Source of the DNA: Channallabes apus
Taxonomy: Eukaryota; Chordata; Actinopteri; Siluriformes; Clariidae
Assembly (NCBI GenBank): GCA_030522415.1
Contig: CM060113.1
Span: forward strand, 4,835,467-4,899,466
Reading direction: 5' to 3'
Length of the DNA: 64,000 nt
The translations under genes and the position numbers were made by a program. The notes beneath the pieces were generated by a model. It saw only the letters and a list, made by a program, of their open reading frames with translations. It ran no database searches and had not been told where the DNA came from. Of this stretch, positions 47,733 to 59,721 are shown in pieces (position 1 is the stretch's first letter; every line of letters starts with the position of its first letter).

Positions 47733-49985
47733 ATGACTATTATCTGGATTACATTTTTGATCACCGTGAGTAAGTAATACAATCAATCATTTTCATTTTT
47801 GTTTGCTGCTTACATGGAATGATTTATAATTACTACAAAGTCTTAAAATCTATCAAGGCTTTAACACTAAAAGAAACTCAATGTAAAAGGTAGCTTTAAT
47901 TTTAGAATGTGAATTTCTGAATACTGTAAGTCAGTCAATGTTTAACTTGCATTCATTATCCAATTAACGTATTTCATATTTTTAAGATACACTCCAACCT
48001 GGTAGACTCTGGGTTACTGCACAATCCCACACAGAGCCACCAGTTTATCAGCCTGATAAAGAGCTCAGTGTGAATATCGGAGACTCGGCTACTCTGCAGT
48101 GTTGTGTTTCTGAAAACCAAATTGGAATAATCGAACTGTTTAAGCAAAAAAACGGAAAAAAACCTCAGATTATAGTTACAGTATATAAAGCTAATAAAGA
48201 AACATTTTACAATGGATTCCAGAAGACTGATTTCCTGATAGAAAAATCTTCAAACTGCTTCAATGTGACCATTTTAAAAACACATGAGTCTGATGAAGCC
48301 ATGTACTACTGCGCACTGCCGAAACCCTTCCCTGAGTTTGCAGATGGAACTTATTTAAAAATTAAAGGTAGGATTTTATTATTAAAATGTAGCTACTCGT
48401 TAAAATAATAAAAAAAAAAAGTTCCCTTATTTGCCATTAGCAGGTTTAACCTGTAGGAGATCATAGTGAAACTGTATTGTCAGTAATACAAAGTTGCAGA
48501 GTTTAAGTACTGTAAGTCATTCATGATAAATGTTTATAGGTGAGAAATCTTCAGGTGAGCATGTTACTATTGCATCAGAGACATCGGAACCGGCTCTGTA
48601 TGATCATCCAGTGACGTGTGAAGCAACACTGCAGCAGAGAAACAACACAAACATGAACATACAAGAGAAAACAGGTAAGCTCACTAATAATAAAATATAT
48701 ATATATTAATTGATTACCATTAATTTATTAGGCATAAATAATCTATAAAATTATTAGCACTGGTGTAAATGTAGTGTGGGGAATTAACAGTTTTCAGATT
48801 TCTACATTTAACAGTGCTTGTTTTGGGAGCAGCATTAGGATTGTGTGCACTTCTGACTTATTTCATACTGAGGAGCTCATGTAATAAATGTAAGTGTTTT
48901 TAAGATAAACATTAATTTCAATTACATTAGATTAATTAAAGTAACTTATTTGCTGTGTTTTTCTGCACTAATAGTGAACACATTTAAAGAAGATAGTCCT
49001 GGATCAAGGCAGGTACATGGACACACACACACCCACACACAACACACACACATACAGTACAGTACACACACACACACACACAAAGCAGGATCATAATACA
49101 GGTATGCTCTGATCAAAGTCTGTTCATGCATCAGCTGATCGTGTGTCTGTCAGTCGTCCCCTTAGTGTTTTAAAATGTTAGTAATAGCAGACAACCCGCT
49201 TCCCACACTGCACGCACGTCACATGTCTTTTGTATACAAATCATTGTGCATTTTTAAGTTTTGTAATGTTATTTCTTTGCCTACTTGTCAGTTGAAAGCA
49301 GCAAAACTAGTGCTCATGAAAAAGGAAAAAGAAGCGAAAAAGAAACAAATCGATAGAGAAGTGAGACAGAACTAATTTCACAACACTGTTTATCCCACAT
49401 AGTTAAATCCTGTATTACATGGTGTTCACACGTCAAACATCCAAATCACTTATCGAAGACGTTAGTGATGCATACCTGTAATACTATAGTCTACTGACTA
49501 TATGTAAAATATAAATAGTGTAGTATAGTGTGCAATTACATCTAAAAACATGTCTTGTGCTGCTGGCTTCATTGATACTTGATGCCTAAAATTCCTTTCT
49601 GGATCAATAAAGTGTCCATCTATCAATCTATCTTTCTGAATCACTTAATTCACTTATGCCAGTCATTGTGTTGCACAGCTTCAAATTTGTCTATAGTGCT
49701 CAAGCAACAGATACAAACAATACGGTTAACCTTTGCTGAAAAACAGGGCTGCTACAAATCGTGGTTTATTTAAAAGGTAGAAGTATAAACCTTCTACAAT
49801 AAGGTTATATACTGTAGGAGTCTTTAAATTAAATGTTTCCTGTCAAGATGTTCATAGACACTTTTTTAACTATTTGTTTGTTGCCTTGTTTGTTTGTTTA
49901 GGAATCTCAGCTGTTCAAGTGGAAAGTCCAACCTGGAGAAATGGACTATTTGGTGTACACTGATGTGATGTTTGTGGAACTGTAA
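47733..49985 (+). CDS. NITR-like receptor G: single V domain, stalk, short ITIM tail
   Basis: Exons: 47733-47769, 47987-48367, 48579-48674, 48815-48889, 48975-49012 and 49902-49985, giving 236 aa in phase. The 12-residue leader is MTIIWITFLITV. The V domain has adjacent cysteines C51-C52, C103 and C121 and a J-like FADGT at 130-134. The position of the invariant Ig Trp is Leu (IELFKQ, L63). There is no second Ig domain. Exon 3 is a stalk with one Cys (VTCEATL). The helix VLVLGAALGLCALL is uncharged. The tail is 48 bases shorter than in H and keeps one ITIM, LVYTDV. Assignment to the NITR family rests on genomic position, the J-like motif and the ITIM; a CD8-like layout (V, Cys stalk, helix) is a resemblance only. 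Confidence 0.75.
49014..49082. repeat. (CA)n microsatellite in intron 5 of gene G
   Basis: Interrupted CA run starting a few bases after the exon 5 donor. Confidence 0.9.
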
Positions 49986-50060
49986 TATAATATATGAACT
50001 GTTATTATTATTATTATTAGTAGTAGTAGTAGTACTAGTAGTAGTATTAAAAACAACAAC

Positions 50061-50100
<40 letters not shown>

Positions 50101-50199
50101 TGAGAGGTTCCTGTGACAGTCCCCTCATTGCACTTCCTGACTCCTTATATGGTAAAACATCCTATAGTCTTTATCCAGTCAAATATACGTCCAAACAGC
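49986..50199. repeat. (ATT)n, (AGT)n and (AAT)n microsatellites in the 3' flank of gene G
   Basis: Trinucleotide runs from about 50001 to 50100, starting about 20 bases after the stop codon and probably within the 3' UTR. Confidence 0.85.
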
Positions 50200-50490
50200 T
50201 TTTGTCCACCAGAACCCTTTTGTTTAACTAGTAAATTTATTTCCCATCACCTGTCTGTCTCTGGGTCTCTGTGACTGATATGCTAATGACTGGTTCTTTT
50301 GAGGTCGGGCTTGTATGTGACGCAGCACCTAATGCGTAAATGTGCTCACTTTGCTGAGAATAAACTTCAGATGTTCAGACATCATGCCTTCATGTGTGTG
50401 TTTGTGTGTTCGTCTTGTGGTGTATCAAGGTGCAGCCGATACAGCAGGCAAGAACTCTTCGGCTTTTCATTAATCTGAAAACTTAATTCA
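50200..50490. repeat. Repeated block 1 of a pair (LTR-like)
   Basis: Matches 53690-53990: CACCTGTCTGTCTC / CTCCTGTCTGTCTC, TAATGACTGGT, TTTGCTGAGAATAAAC, CAGACATCATGCC, a GT-rich run, GTGTTCGTCT, and AACTCTTCG. A conserved AATAAA before a GT-rich stretch is what an LTR polyadenylation region looks like, but ends, primer-binding site and internal genes are not found. Confidence 0.5.
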
Positions 50491-51448
50491 GACGCTCTTC
50501 TTTTAAACCGTAGTAAATCGTCTTCTTTAAAAAACACAAACATAAAAAAGCAAAAACCTTACATACTGAGGAGCCTTGCATACTGTATAGATAGATCTAT
50601 AGATAGAAACAATTATTGATAGCTTTGATAGCATTGATAAATCCTACATCGCATTATTGTTTAATTTGCATAATCTTACCTCCACACCTGCAGCACAGTA
50701 GCCCAACGCCCCGATCTCTTTACATTGTTACATTTAATTAAAGAAAAGGGAACAAATATTTTTATTGTGGCAGCTGCAAAATGTCTAAGAAAAAAAATTT
50801 TTTTTAAGTTGTTTATATAACAAACTCAGCAGCGACCTCATTTCTTCTCTTGTCTGTTCCAACCGCTCAGCATTCATGGTTGTAGTGGGCCTGGGTGTTT
50901 TTATACAGAGCCCGATGCAGGGCGTCAGAGGGGAGGCTCTGTGTGTGAGCTGTGGGAGTGATTGTGCACACTTTTGGGAGGCTTTCCCGTTCAAAGATAA
51001 AGTGGGTTTATTAATTCAACACAAGATCACTAATGAAACAAAAGACAAACATCCAACATAAACACAACTAAGAAGTCCCCTGTTCCCTAGAGACAAGGTT
51101 AATCCTTCTCTATTGTCTTTTTAGTTTTCTCTTTTCTTTTCATTTCTCTTTTCACTTTTTTCTTTTATTTTCTCTATACCAGAGCAATGCTCCTAGACCT
51201 GGTGCTACTGTACCTAAATGTCCACACGTCTGTTGCTTTGTGTTGGGGACCTACAGTATAAAGACGTGCATCCAGCTGTTGTGCATTACCCCTGATTGCC
51301 ATCATGGCTCTGTTGCCTAGCAACTGCTCGTGAGGCTGGCAGTGGGCCTGCCTGACTGGAAAACTGTGGAAACCGCAATATTCACGATGTTACAATTTTC
51401 CAAAATATATGCCTTGTATTTCCAATATACTTTTTTACTAAATACTTA
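50491..51448. other. Intergenic, no gene seen
   Basis: AT-rich with scattered pyrimidine runs. The overlapping open frames near 50785-51061 have no recognisable family. Confidence 0.5.
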
Positions 51449-52151
51449 GGCTGAATCCCATTTCTATTTTCTACTCCTTCCCCTACCCCTTCCCCTACCC
51501 CTTGCCCCTTCCCCTTGTCCCTTGAAACGAAGTGGAAAGGGGAAGGGTTTAAATTTTTCCCCTAAGAAATGGGACACCACTACAACACTGTTATACGTCA
51601 TCATACGTTGTCACTAGTTCCTAATGTTACGTTAAAGGACATGCGCCGATGTTTATCACACATTGCAATAAGAGAGAGATTACTCACTCCCAAAGTTTTT
51701 TTGCGCCGTATTTCATCCCTATACATAAAATAAATTATAAAAATATATAAAAATAAAATATATATTTGTAATATCGTGCAATCGGTGCTAGCCGCTAGCA
51801 AACTTTAGCGATTTTTTTGCAAACATTTCTTTACAGAACATCACCATAAACACAAACACAAGACTAGAGGTAATATACATATAATGAAAACTTGTCATAA
51901 AAATCTTTATTTATGGCAAAAATTTACATTTATGGGTCTGTTTGCTCGAGTGAGCAGCCATGTTGAAAATTTCGCTTAGCCCTTCGTTTGAAGTGAGGTC
52001 CTGAAAAATCTTCGTTTGGAGGGCTATCTGGCCCTTCCCCTTCCCCCTCCAACCAAAAGAGAAATGAGACACCCCTACCCCTTCACGTGAACGCGCCAAA
52101 CGGAGGGGTAGGGCTATGTGAAGGGGTAAGGGGTAGAAATGGGATTCAGCC
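51449..52151. mobile_element. Harbinger-like MITE with TTA target duplication
   Basis: It starts GGCTGAATCCCATTTCTA and ends with the inverted TAGAAATGGGATTCAGCC, an 18-bp perfect terminal repeat. It is flanked by TTA at 51446-51448 and 52152-52154. A 3-bp TTA/TAA duplication fits PIF/Harbinger. Subterminal CCCCTTCC/GGAAGGGG tracts extend the inverted symmetry. There is no transposase. Confidence 0.75.
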
Positions 52152-52224
52152 TTAATAGATTATAAATACAGAGTCTTATATCCCTTTTTCAGCATGCTTT
52201 GATTATACATTTCTTTATACCTGA

Positions 52225-52372
52225 GATACAGTTTATGGACATTCCTAAATTGCCAATTTAGTGGTGTGGTAATGTTTTTATGTTTGTGTGCCCTGAGATG
52301 CATTTGCACCCATATAGGATAGGCTCCAGGCCCCCTGCAACCCAGTATACAGGACAAAGCCGTGTAGACACA
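52225..52372 (+). mobile_element. SINE 3' fragment
   Basis: CCTAAATTGCC, GTGTGCCCTGAGATGCATT and GGATAGGCTCCAGGCCCCC match the 3' half of the 9862-10246 SINE family. Confidence 0.65.
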
Positions 52373-52748
52373 GAGTGAGAGTGAGTGAGTGAGTGAGTAA
52401 CTGCAAATATGGGGATATCAGTCTTGTCACATGTAACAAAATGACACCACTTATTGAGAATACACCCTGCTCATCATCCGGCTGACTTCTCCCAGGAATT
52501 AAAGAAAGAAAAAAAAAAAACAACAGCACACAAACACCCCAGAGTCCATGAAAGTCGACCAAACATGCAGGCACCAAAAACAACAAACTGGAACAAATGC
52601 CTTTTATACAAAGTGACCAAGCATATGCTAGCTTACTAGCTGTCTGAAGAAGCCTGGTCCACAAAGTTAGTTGGTAAGAAAAGTTTCACGTGATATACAA
52701 TAACTAGCTCATTTAATTGATTGGAATGGGTGGAGAAAAGTTTGAGGT

Positions 52749-53233
52749 GTGTTGTGCGATAAAAGAGTATCAGCGAGAGTGAAAGGAAAGGTGTACAGGA
52801 CAGTGGTGAGATCAGTGATGCTCTACTGCTTAGAGACAGTGGCACTGAAGAAAAGACAGGAGGCAGAGCTAGAGGTAGCAGAGCTGAAGATGTTGAGGTT
52901 CTCCTTGGGAGTGACAAGGATGGATAGGATCAAGAATGAGTTCATCAGAGGGACAACCCATGTTAGATGTTTTGGAGATAAAGTCAGAGAGGCCAGATTG
53001 AGGTGGTTTGGACATGTTCAGAGGAGAGAGTGTGAATATATCGGTAGAAGGATGCTGAGGTAGAAACTGCCAGGAGGTCTAGAGGAAGACCAAAGAGGAG
53101 ATTTATGGATGCAGTGAGAGAGGACATGAAGTTAGTTGGTGTGAGAGAAGAGGATGCAGAGGACAGGGTTAGATGGAGGCAGATGATTCGCTGTGGCGAC
53201 CCCTGAAAGGGAACAGCCGAAAGACAAAGAAAA
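52749..53233 (+). mobile_element. 3' end of an RTE-type LINE
   Basis: The open frame 52749-53063 carries the C-terminal region found after the reverse transcriptase in this LINE type: ELKMLRFSLGVTRMDRIKNE then VREARLRWFGHVQRR and IGRRMLR. It continues with frameshifts to RWRQMIRCGDP-like coding sequence and the terminal CGCTGTGGCGACCCCTGAAAGGG...CAGCCGAAAG. The clade call is tentative. Confidence 0.65.
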
Positions 53234-53599
53234 CTCATTTAATGTGATAAGTCCCAAAAGCTGTTACTATACATGTTGTTTGCATGGTCATTATTTACAA
53301 CTAGGACTCCATGGAGATTTACAGCAGTTTATACAATTCCAGTCAAATCTATCAGTCCAACAGTCCAAATTCACCCTATCCATTCAGAGACTGTTAAAAT
53401 TTTATTTTTCCTCTTAACATCTAGCATAGGTCCTTAGGAAGAAGAGTGTCCACCGTGTAGACACTGGGATTGTGCTCACAACATGCTGGCAGGTTCCCAT
53501 GTTATAGAATGTGTACAACATCATATATATCTGGGAGTAGGAGGAGTGGAAGATTTTGCTGTGTGCGGATGTATGTGTATATTCAATTTAAATAAAGAA

Positions 53600-54215
53600 A
53601 AATGCAGAAAATGTATTATGCTATTTTAGTCCAAATGCAGAATGCAGCATAAGCTATGTTTTTCACACATGAGCTACATTCAGAGAGCAACAATCTCCTG
53701 ATTAAACAAAAGGGTTCTAGCAGACAAATGTATTCCCCCTCTCCTGTCTGTCTCCAGGTCTCTTTATGACTGACATGTTAATGACTGGTATTTTTGATGT
53801 TCGGGACGTAGCACCGTTTAAATGTGCTCTCTTTGCTGAGAATAAACAGAAATCTTCAGACATCATGCCTGCGTGTGTGTGTGTGTGTGTGTGTGTTCGT
53901 CTCTCCCGATCGATCGGGCCCAGTACAGGTACAGAAGGCACAACAAGCTAAAAACTCTTCGTCTATTAGCTTAAAACTTACCTTAAAGCTAGGACACACT
54001 TCGTCTACATTTAAACCTAACAGTTTCACCTAATTACATCACTGTATCATCACTTAAAATTTATACTTAAATCCAAATTTAATTATAATTTCTGCTGGTT
54101 TACAGAGACTTACACTTACGATTTTACATCCTGGAATTTAAAAATGATGTTACAGTGATTGTTAGTTGTAGCTCAGTAAGAGCTGCATTATCTCTTATCT
54201 GATGCTAGCAGGCAG
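53600..54215. repeat. Remnant of a receptor-gene flank between G and H
   Basis: 53605-53700 matches 59415-59510 upstream of gene H (TTCACACATGAGCTA). 53690-53990 matches 50200-50490 downstream of G. 54090-54215 matches 62105-62230 downstream of H (TTTACATCCTG, TTAGTTGTAGC, CAGTAAGAG, GATGCTAG). Upstream-type and downstream-type pieces are thus adjacent with no exons between them. Confidence 0.45.
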
Positions 54216-54777
54216 AAGGAACTTGTGTTCCCTTTCAAAGGCTTTCTCTCGATGCTGAACTCTATGGGAACCATTTTGTCCTGTTGCCAGCTGTGAAGCA
54301 TGTGTGCAAACACGCCAAATTTTTTTGTCTATATATAACCTTGGTCAGGTGACGTCATCTGATTAGATGCAGCTGCAGGTTATAAATACTAGTGAGCCGG
54401 CGACAAACCTCAGATCATTTGTCTTCACCTTGTTGTGAGTCTGTCCCATGTGTGATAATCCATATCGGAGGGCGATCTTTGCACTGCTTCGGTTAAGTGC
54501 TGCGTGCGCCTCGCATTCCTTGAGAAGCTTCGAGCCGCTGCGCATTCCTGACGGAGGTAAGCTCCTTTATTTCGCGTTCTCATCAAGGGAATTCCTCTCT
54601 TGCTTCCGCGGAGATGAAAATAGCCTTAAGCACTTAAAAACAGTAGACGGCAGGATCTGTCGGGTGGCCGGGGGGGCGGAGCCTCAACGACGCTCTATTC
54701 CCCTTTCTTAGCTCTCTCCATATGAGTTAACCCTTTTATGTATTCATCCCGTGTTTTTCCTGCCATCAACTTATTTA

Positions 54778-57365
54778 TTTATTTAAATATTCAATTCAAT
54801 TTTATTTTATTTGTATAGAGCTTTTAACAATTGACATTGTCTCAAAACAGCTTTACACAATCAAAAGAATTATTTAAATTTGTATTGAATGTGAATGTGT
54901 ATGAATCAAAATGTTCAGATAGTCCCTGGTGAGCAAGCCGAGGGCGACAGTGGCAAGGAAAAACTCCCTGAGATGGTAATAGGAAGAAACCTTGAGAGGA
55001 ACCAGACTCAACAGGGAACCCATCCTCATCTGGGTGAAACAAATAGCAGGAAATGATCTGCATTTATACAGTGTGTTAGGTGGCAGGCAGTTCAGCTATA
55101 ATAGTTGATGTTAACGGATGTTAAAATGGAGTCCAGTAGTTATTGGAGACTCAGATAGACTTGTAGAAAGTTCCAGTCCTGAACTATAGAATTGTCAAGT
55201 CCTCAGAGAAACAGCTGACAACACCAGTCGAGGCCAGAACCATCTTCTAAGTAGATAGAATCATCCCCAGACACCAGACGCATCCCAAAGAGACACACAG
55301 GGCATCCATGCGACGAGACCTCCAACCAGAAACGGGGCACCAGGATGGATCAGACAGGTCCGGAGGGCAGAGGGAGTCTGGCTCACTGGCAGCTCAGGAA
55401 TGACATGTGTAGCTCGACAGAGAGAGAGAAAGAGTGAAAGGGGGAGACAGGGGGAGAGAGGAAAGAGAAAGAGGGGGAGAAAGAGAAGAGGAGGAGAGAT
55501 GGCAATTAGGTATGGTCACAGTCACATAATGTATAATGTGAATGTATATTTACTGTAGAGTGCAAGCAGGGACTCCGGCAGGACTAACTATGACAGCATA
55601 ACTAAAAGGGAGAGCCAGAAGGAAACACAAACATGAGGGATCCTCAAGCAAACAATCACCTCACCGTCAACAAACCTGAGTGATCAAATGAGAGTCAGGA
55701 AGACAGCATCTAAATATACCAGTTCACCATAATACTCTAAGTCCATGAGTCCCCCAGATCTGCTCCTTTACCTATGGCAAATCTATTTATAAAAATGCTT
55801 GGCTAAATAAATAGGTTTTTAGCCTAGACTTAAACACTGAGACTGTGTCTGAGTCCCGAACACTATTTGGAAGACTATTCCCTAATTTTGGGGCTTCGTA
55901 AGAAAACCTCTGCTCCCAGCTCTAGTTTTCATAATACGTGGTACTGACAAGCAGCCTGCATCCTTTGATCGAAGTAGGCGTGGCGGATCGTAAGACACTA
56001 GCAGTTCGCTCAGATACTGCGGCGCGAGACCATTTAATGCTTTATATGTCAAGAGTAGTATTTTAAAATCAATGCTAAATTTCACAGGGAGCCAATGTAG
56101 TGAAGATAGGATAGGGGTGATGTGCTCATATCTTCTGGTTCTAGTGAGGACTCTCGCTGCTGCATTCTGGACTAGCTGAAGCTTGTTTATGCACCTAACA
56201 GAACAACCAGACAATAAGGCATTACAATAGTCCAACCTAGAAGTGATAAAAGCATGAATTAGTTTTTCTGTATCGTTTAGCGACAATATATTTCTAATCT
56301 TGGCAATATTTCTGAGGTGAAAGAATGCTATCCTGGTGATGTTATCTACATGAGCTTCAAATGAAAGGCTGGAATCTATAATCACTCCGAGGTCTTTTAC
56401 TGTTGCACTTGATGGAACAGAAAGGCCATCTAAAGTTACGGTGTGATCTAAGATTTTACTCGGTCCTACAGTATGACTAGAACTTCTGTCTTATCCGGAT
56501 TAAGCAGAAGGAAGTTAATTAGCATCCAATTTCTTATGTCCTGCACACATTGCTCAACTTTAGTAAGATGGTTTTTCTCATCAGGTTTTGTTGAGACGTA
56601 TAGCTGTGTGTCGTCAGCATAACAATGAAAACTAATACCATGCTTACGGATTATGTTGCCCAGAGGAAGCATGTAAAGGGAAAAAAGCAGTGGGCCTAAA
56701 ACTGAACCCTGCGGAACGCCAAACTCCACTAGAGAACATGCAGAATAATCACCATTTAAGTCTACATACTGATAACGATCGGTCAAATAGGATCTGAGCC
56801 AGGAGAGGGCTGTACCCTACTACATTTTCTAATCTGTGAAGAAGAATAGCATGATCAATGGTGTCAAAAGCTGCACTGAGGTCGAGTAATACAAGCATAT
56901 TTACACAACCCTGATCAGCGGCCAATAGGAGGTCATTTACTACTTTAGCGAGTGCTGTTTCTGTGCTGTGATGAGGCCTAAATCCTGACTGATACTGTTC
57001 ATGTATGCCATTTCTATGTAGATATGAACATAGCTGCTCCGCTACTATCTTTTCCAGAATCTTAGAGGTAAAGTGGAGGTTTGATATTGGCCTGTAATTG
57101 AACAGCTGACAGGGGTCGAGGTCAGGTTTCTTAATTATTGGTTTGATAACTGCTAATTTAAAAGATTTTGGAACATAACCAATGCTGAGTGAGGAATTAA
57201 TTATTCTCAACAGCGGTTCTGTTATTACTGGTACTATCTGTTTAAGAAAATGTGTCGGTATATGATCTAATATACAGGTTGATGAATTTGCAGAAGAGAT
57301 GAGTGAAATTAGTTCATTCTCTTCAAGGGGAGTAAAGTATTCTAGGTTCCGATCTGACATGGCTA
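54778..57365 (-). mobile_element. L2-type LINE, 5' truncated
   Basis: The 3' end lies at low coordinates (ATTCAATTCAATTTTATTTTATTTGTATAGAGC on the plus strand, a widespread fish repeat terminus). It is followed by the 3' region with a purine-rich GA tract (55419-55501), then RT-coding sequence up to 57360. The endonuclease domain is absent. It sits inside the second DIRS. Confidence 0.75.
55882..57360 (-). pseudogene. L2 LINE reverse transcriptase, frameshifted
   Basis: Three minus-strand frames: 56749-57360 (FNYRPISNLHFTSKILEKIV, YQSGFRPHHSTETAL, LLDLSAAFDTIDH with the first catalytic Asp), 56466-56786 ([26 protein letters not shown] with the catalytic DD), and 55882-56385 (C-terminal SRLDYCNALLSG, LQLVQNAAARVLT, LHWLPV). 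Frameshifts near 56770 and 56430 break it. Confidence 0.85.
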
Positions 57366-57499
57366 GGTTAAATATAGTTGAAGTGGAAGCGCGGGGTTAT
57401 ATGATGACGTCCAGCTAGAAGAGACACTTCACATCTCTATCCTGGGACATCATCCTTCCTGGAAAGCTTATACTTCCTTTCTAGCTGTGTAGACTTTCA

Positions 57500-59125
57500 T
57501 CTTCCCTGGAGGGGAAAGCTTTTCAGGCAGTAGGTCAGCTTGGTGCTCCTCTGCACACCATGGTGGTTTTGCAGGTCTACCAGGCTGACCTGCTGAGAGA
57601 CTTGAGTACCGGCGGGGCTCTTCAAGATAAGGCGTATTGGAATTACGCCGAGCTACAGACCTGTCTCTTCGTGTTACAAAGCAGACGGCTCGTGTTATCA
57701 ACCGTTTTATGGCTCCTATGGTTTTCGCAGGAGGCACCTGTGGCTAAATCTAAGGTGCATCAAGGATAGGATTGTTCATTCTTAATGCTCCTATCTCGAC
57801 TTCCGGCCTGTTTAGCGATGTCGTTAACTCAGTCGCCACTAGGTTCTGAGGCGTAGTTATACGAACAAGCTTTTGGGAAATTCCCTCCCCGCCGTGCTCA
57901 AGAGTCGGGACTGTCGGCCACCAAGTCTCAACCGGGTTTGACTCTTGCGAGGCGTAAAACACAAGGAGGGTGTTTTTTCTTTGGACCCTGGCACCTCCTC
58001 GTAAAGATTGGGGTGCGCCGCGTTGCACTATCCGCCCCAAGAGGTCAGACTGATTAAAAAATAAAATAAAATAAAATATGGGGGTGGCCCCCCCAATAGG
58101 GAGAGGCACCCAGAATTCCTTTCAGATGAATGAAGTGTTCTCCCTGGCACCCCCAGGAGGTCGGTGTTCTTGCTCCGCCACCACTGGTGTTTCGGGCAAC
58201 AACAGTCTCCAATAGGCTGTTAGTTCTTCGTTTTTTTCCTGCCATGTTTCATGATGCCGACCATCTAACATTCCCCCCGTTTAACCAAGCCGCCGAGAAT
58301 TTTGCCCTTTTCTGAGAAACTGGAAGCGTTGAAGCTACTGCCAAGTATATCTCCTTGGTTACTAAGCACTGGAGAGAGAAACTACAGGATTCAGTTCTCA
58401 CCCTCTGTGTTTTCAATGGCGTGGTCTCCACTTCCATGAAACCGGAAAGTGCGCATCTGTTGACAAAAGCTGCTGGGGAAGTGGGCCATGGAACATGTCA
58501 GTGAGTCAGGCTACTACAGCCGGTATTCTTGGTTACCAAGAGGAACGAGGGCTGCGTCCAATTTTTCTGATTTTGCGGGCTCTTCCGCTATCTGAAAATC
58601 AATAAATACAGTTGCAAATGATGACTGTCAAAGTGATTGCTCTCAAATCCTACCAAGCGATTGATTTCTGACAATCGATTTAAGGACGCTTACTTTCATA
58701 CAGAAACATTGCCACAACACAGGAGGTTCGCTTTCGGAGGCGAAGCTTACCAGTATCTGGTCCTTCCATTGGTCTAGCTCACCCGCACATATACAAAATG
58801 CATGGATTTAGTCCTGGCTCTTACGGGATTCCCAGGGCATCTGGTAGCTAGCACTTCGACATCAGCATGTCGTCCTAGCTCATCTCTGTTCTCAGGACTG
58901 AGACCCAACGCCACGAAAGCATGCTCTTTCCTGTTCAGAGGACAACACATTGGGTGCCATATGGGATTCGATCGTAAGCGGGCACAGCTGTCTCCCACTC
59001 GTGTCGAACCCATTCTCAACACCCTCAAGGAAAACAAGCTAGACCAGAAAGTGACCATCACTTTCAGAGATCCTAGCTCTCATGGCAGCTGTATCCACGG
59101 TGACACCTTTGGGCCTTCTGCATGA
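57500..59125 (+). pseudogene. DIRS gag and reverse transcriptase remains
   Basis: The gag part (about 57500-58050) reads with stops and matches the intact gag at 29780-30937, e.g. ELRRATDLSLRV, NAPISTSGLFSDVVN, RKDWG. The RT part (about 58110-59125) has stops and frameshifts, with pieces such as SGSYGIP-like and ETQRHE words that align with the first copy. No open catalytic region remains. Confidence 0.65.
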
Positions 59126-59410
59126 ACAGTATTGTCAAGTGCATTTGCAAAATCCATCAAGCACCATAATGAACCTGGCTCTCATGAAGGTCGTCCCAGG
59201 AGGGCGAGACCAAAACCTACCTCTGCTGCAGACGAGAAGTTCATTTAAAGTTATCAGCCTGAAAAATGACCAATTAACAGCACCTCAGATTAGAGGCGTT
59301 ATGAAGTCTTTACAGAGCAGAAGTAGCAGAAACATCTCAATATCAACTGTTCAAAGGAGATTAATGCATTTTTTGGACGCCCTCAGCATTCCTTTACAAT
59401 GTAGAAAGAA
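59126..59410 (+). mobile_element. Tc1-like transposase N-terminal relic
   Basis: The frame includes SSFKVISLKNDQLTAPQIRG and SRNISISTVQRRL, the paired-type DNA-binding region of a fish Tc1-like transposase. It directly abuts the end of the DIRS remains. The catalytic part is absent. Confidence 0.65.
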
Positions 59411-59695
59411 ATAAAAATCTCATTTATTTTGCTAATTTAGTTAAAATGCCAAATGCTACATACACAATGTTGTTCACACATGAGCTAAATTTAGAGCGCA
59501 ATTAAAATAAACAACAATGTGATGTTAGTGTAGGCACACGTGAGTGAACCAGTAAACCACATTTTCCATTCTGTTTTAACATCTTTGTCATTACTGTATA
59601 TCTCAGACCAACACCAAAACACAATTATGGAAATATGCGGTGTAGATGTAGGCAGATCTAAATACCACGTGCTTACTTACTAATTTTTATTACAA

Positions 59696-59721
59696 CCAAT
59701 CACACTGGATTCTTGGGCGTG
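59696..59721 (+). promoter_or_regulatory. CCAAT and GGGCGTG elements of gene H
   Basis: CCAAT at 59696-59700 and GGGCGTG at 59715-59721, 113 bases before the ATG. A TATATAAATATAAA stretch follows at about 59741. The same pair precedes gene G. Confidence 0.45.

Larger units (their letters stand above)
54225..59125 (+). mobile_element. Second DIRS element, decayed and split by an L2 LINE
   Basis: The terminal repeat at 54225-54420 matches the ends of the 26035-31411 element (GTGTGCAAACACGCCAAA, TATATATAACCTTGGTCAGG, TGACGTCATCTGAT, GAGCCGG). After the LINE, 57366-59125 carries gag-like and RT-like remains in the plus orientation. The recombinase region and right terminus are not found. The orientation is opposite to the first DIRS. 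Confidence 0.7.
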
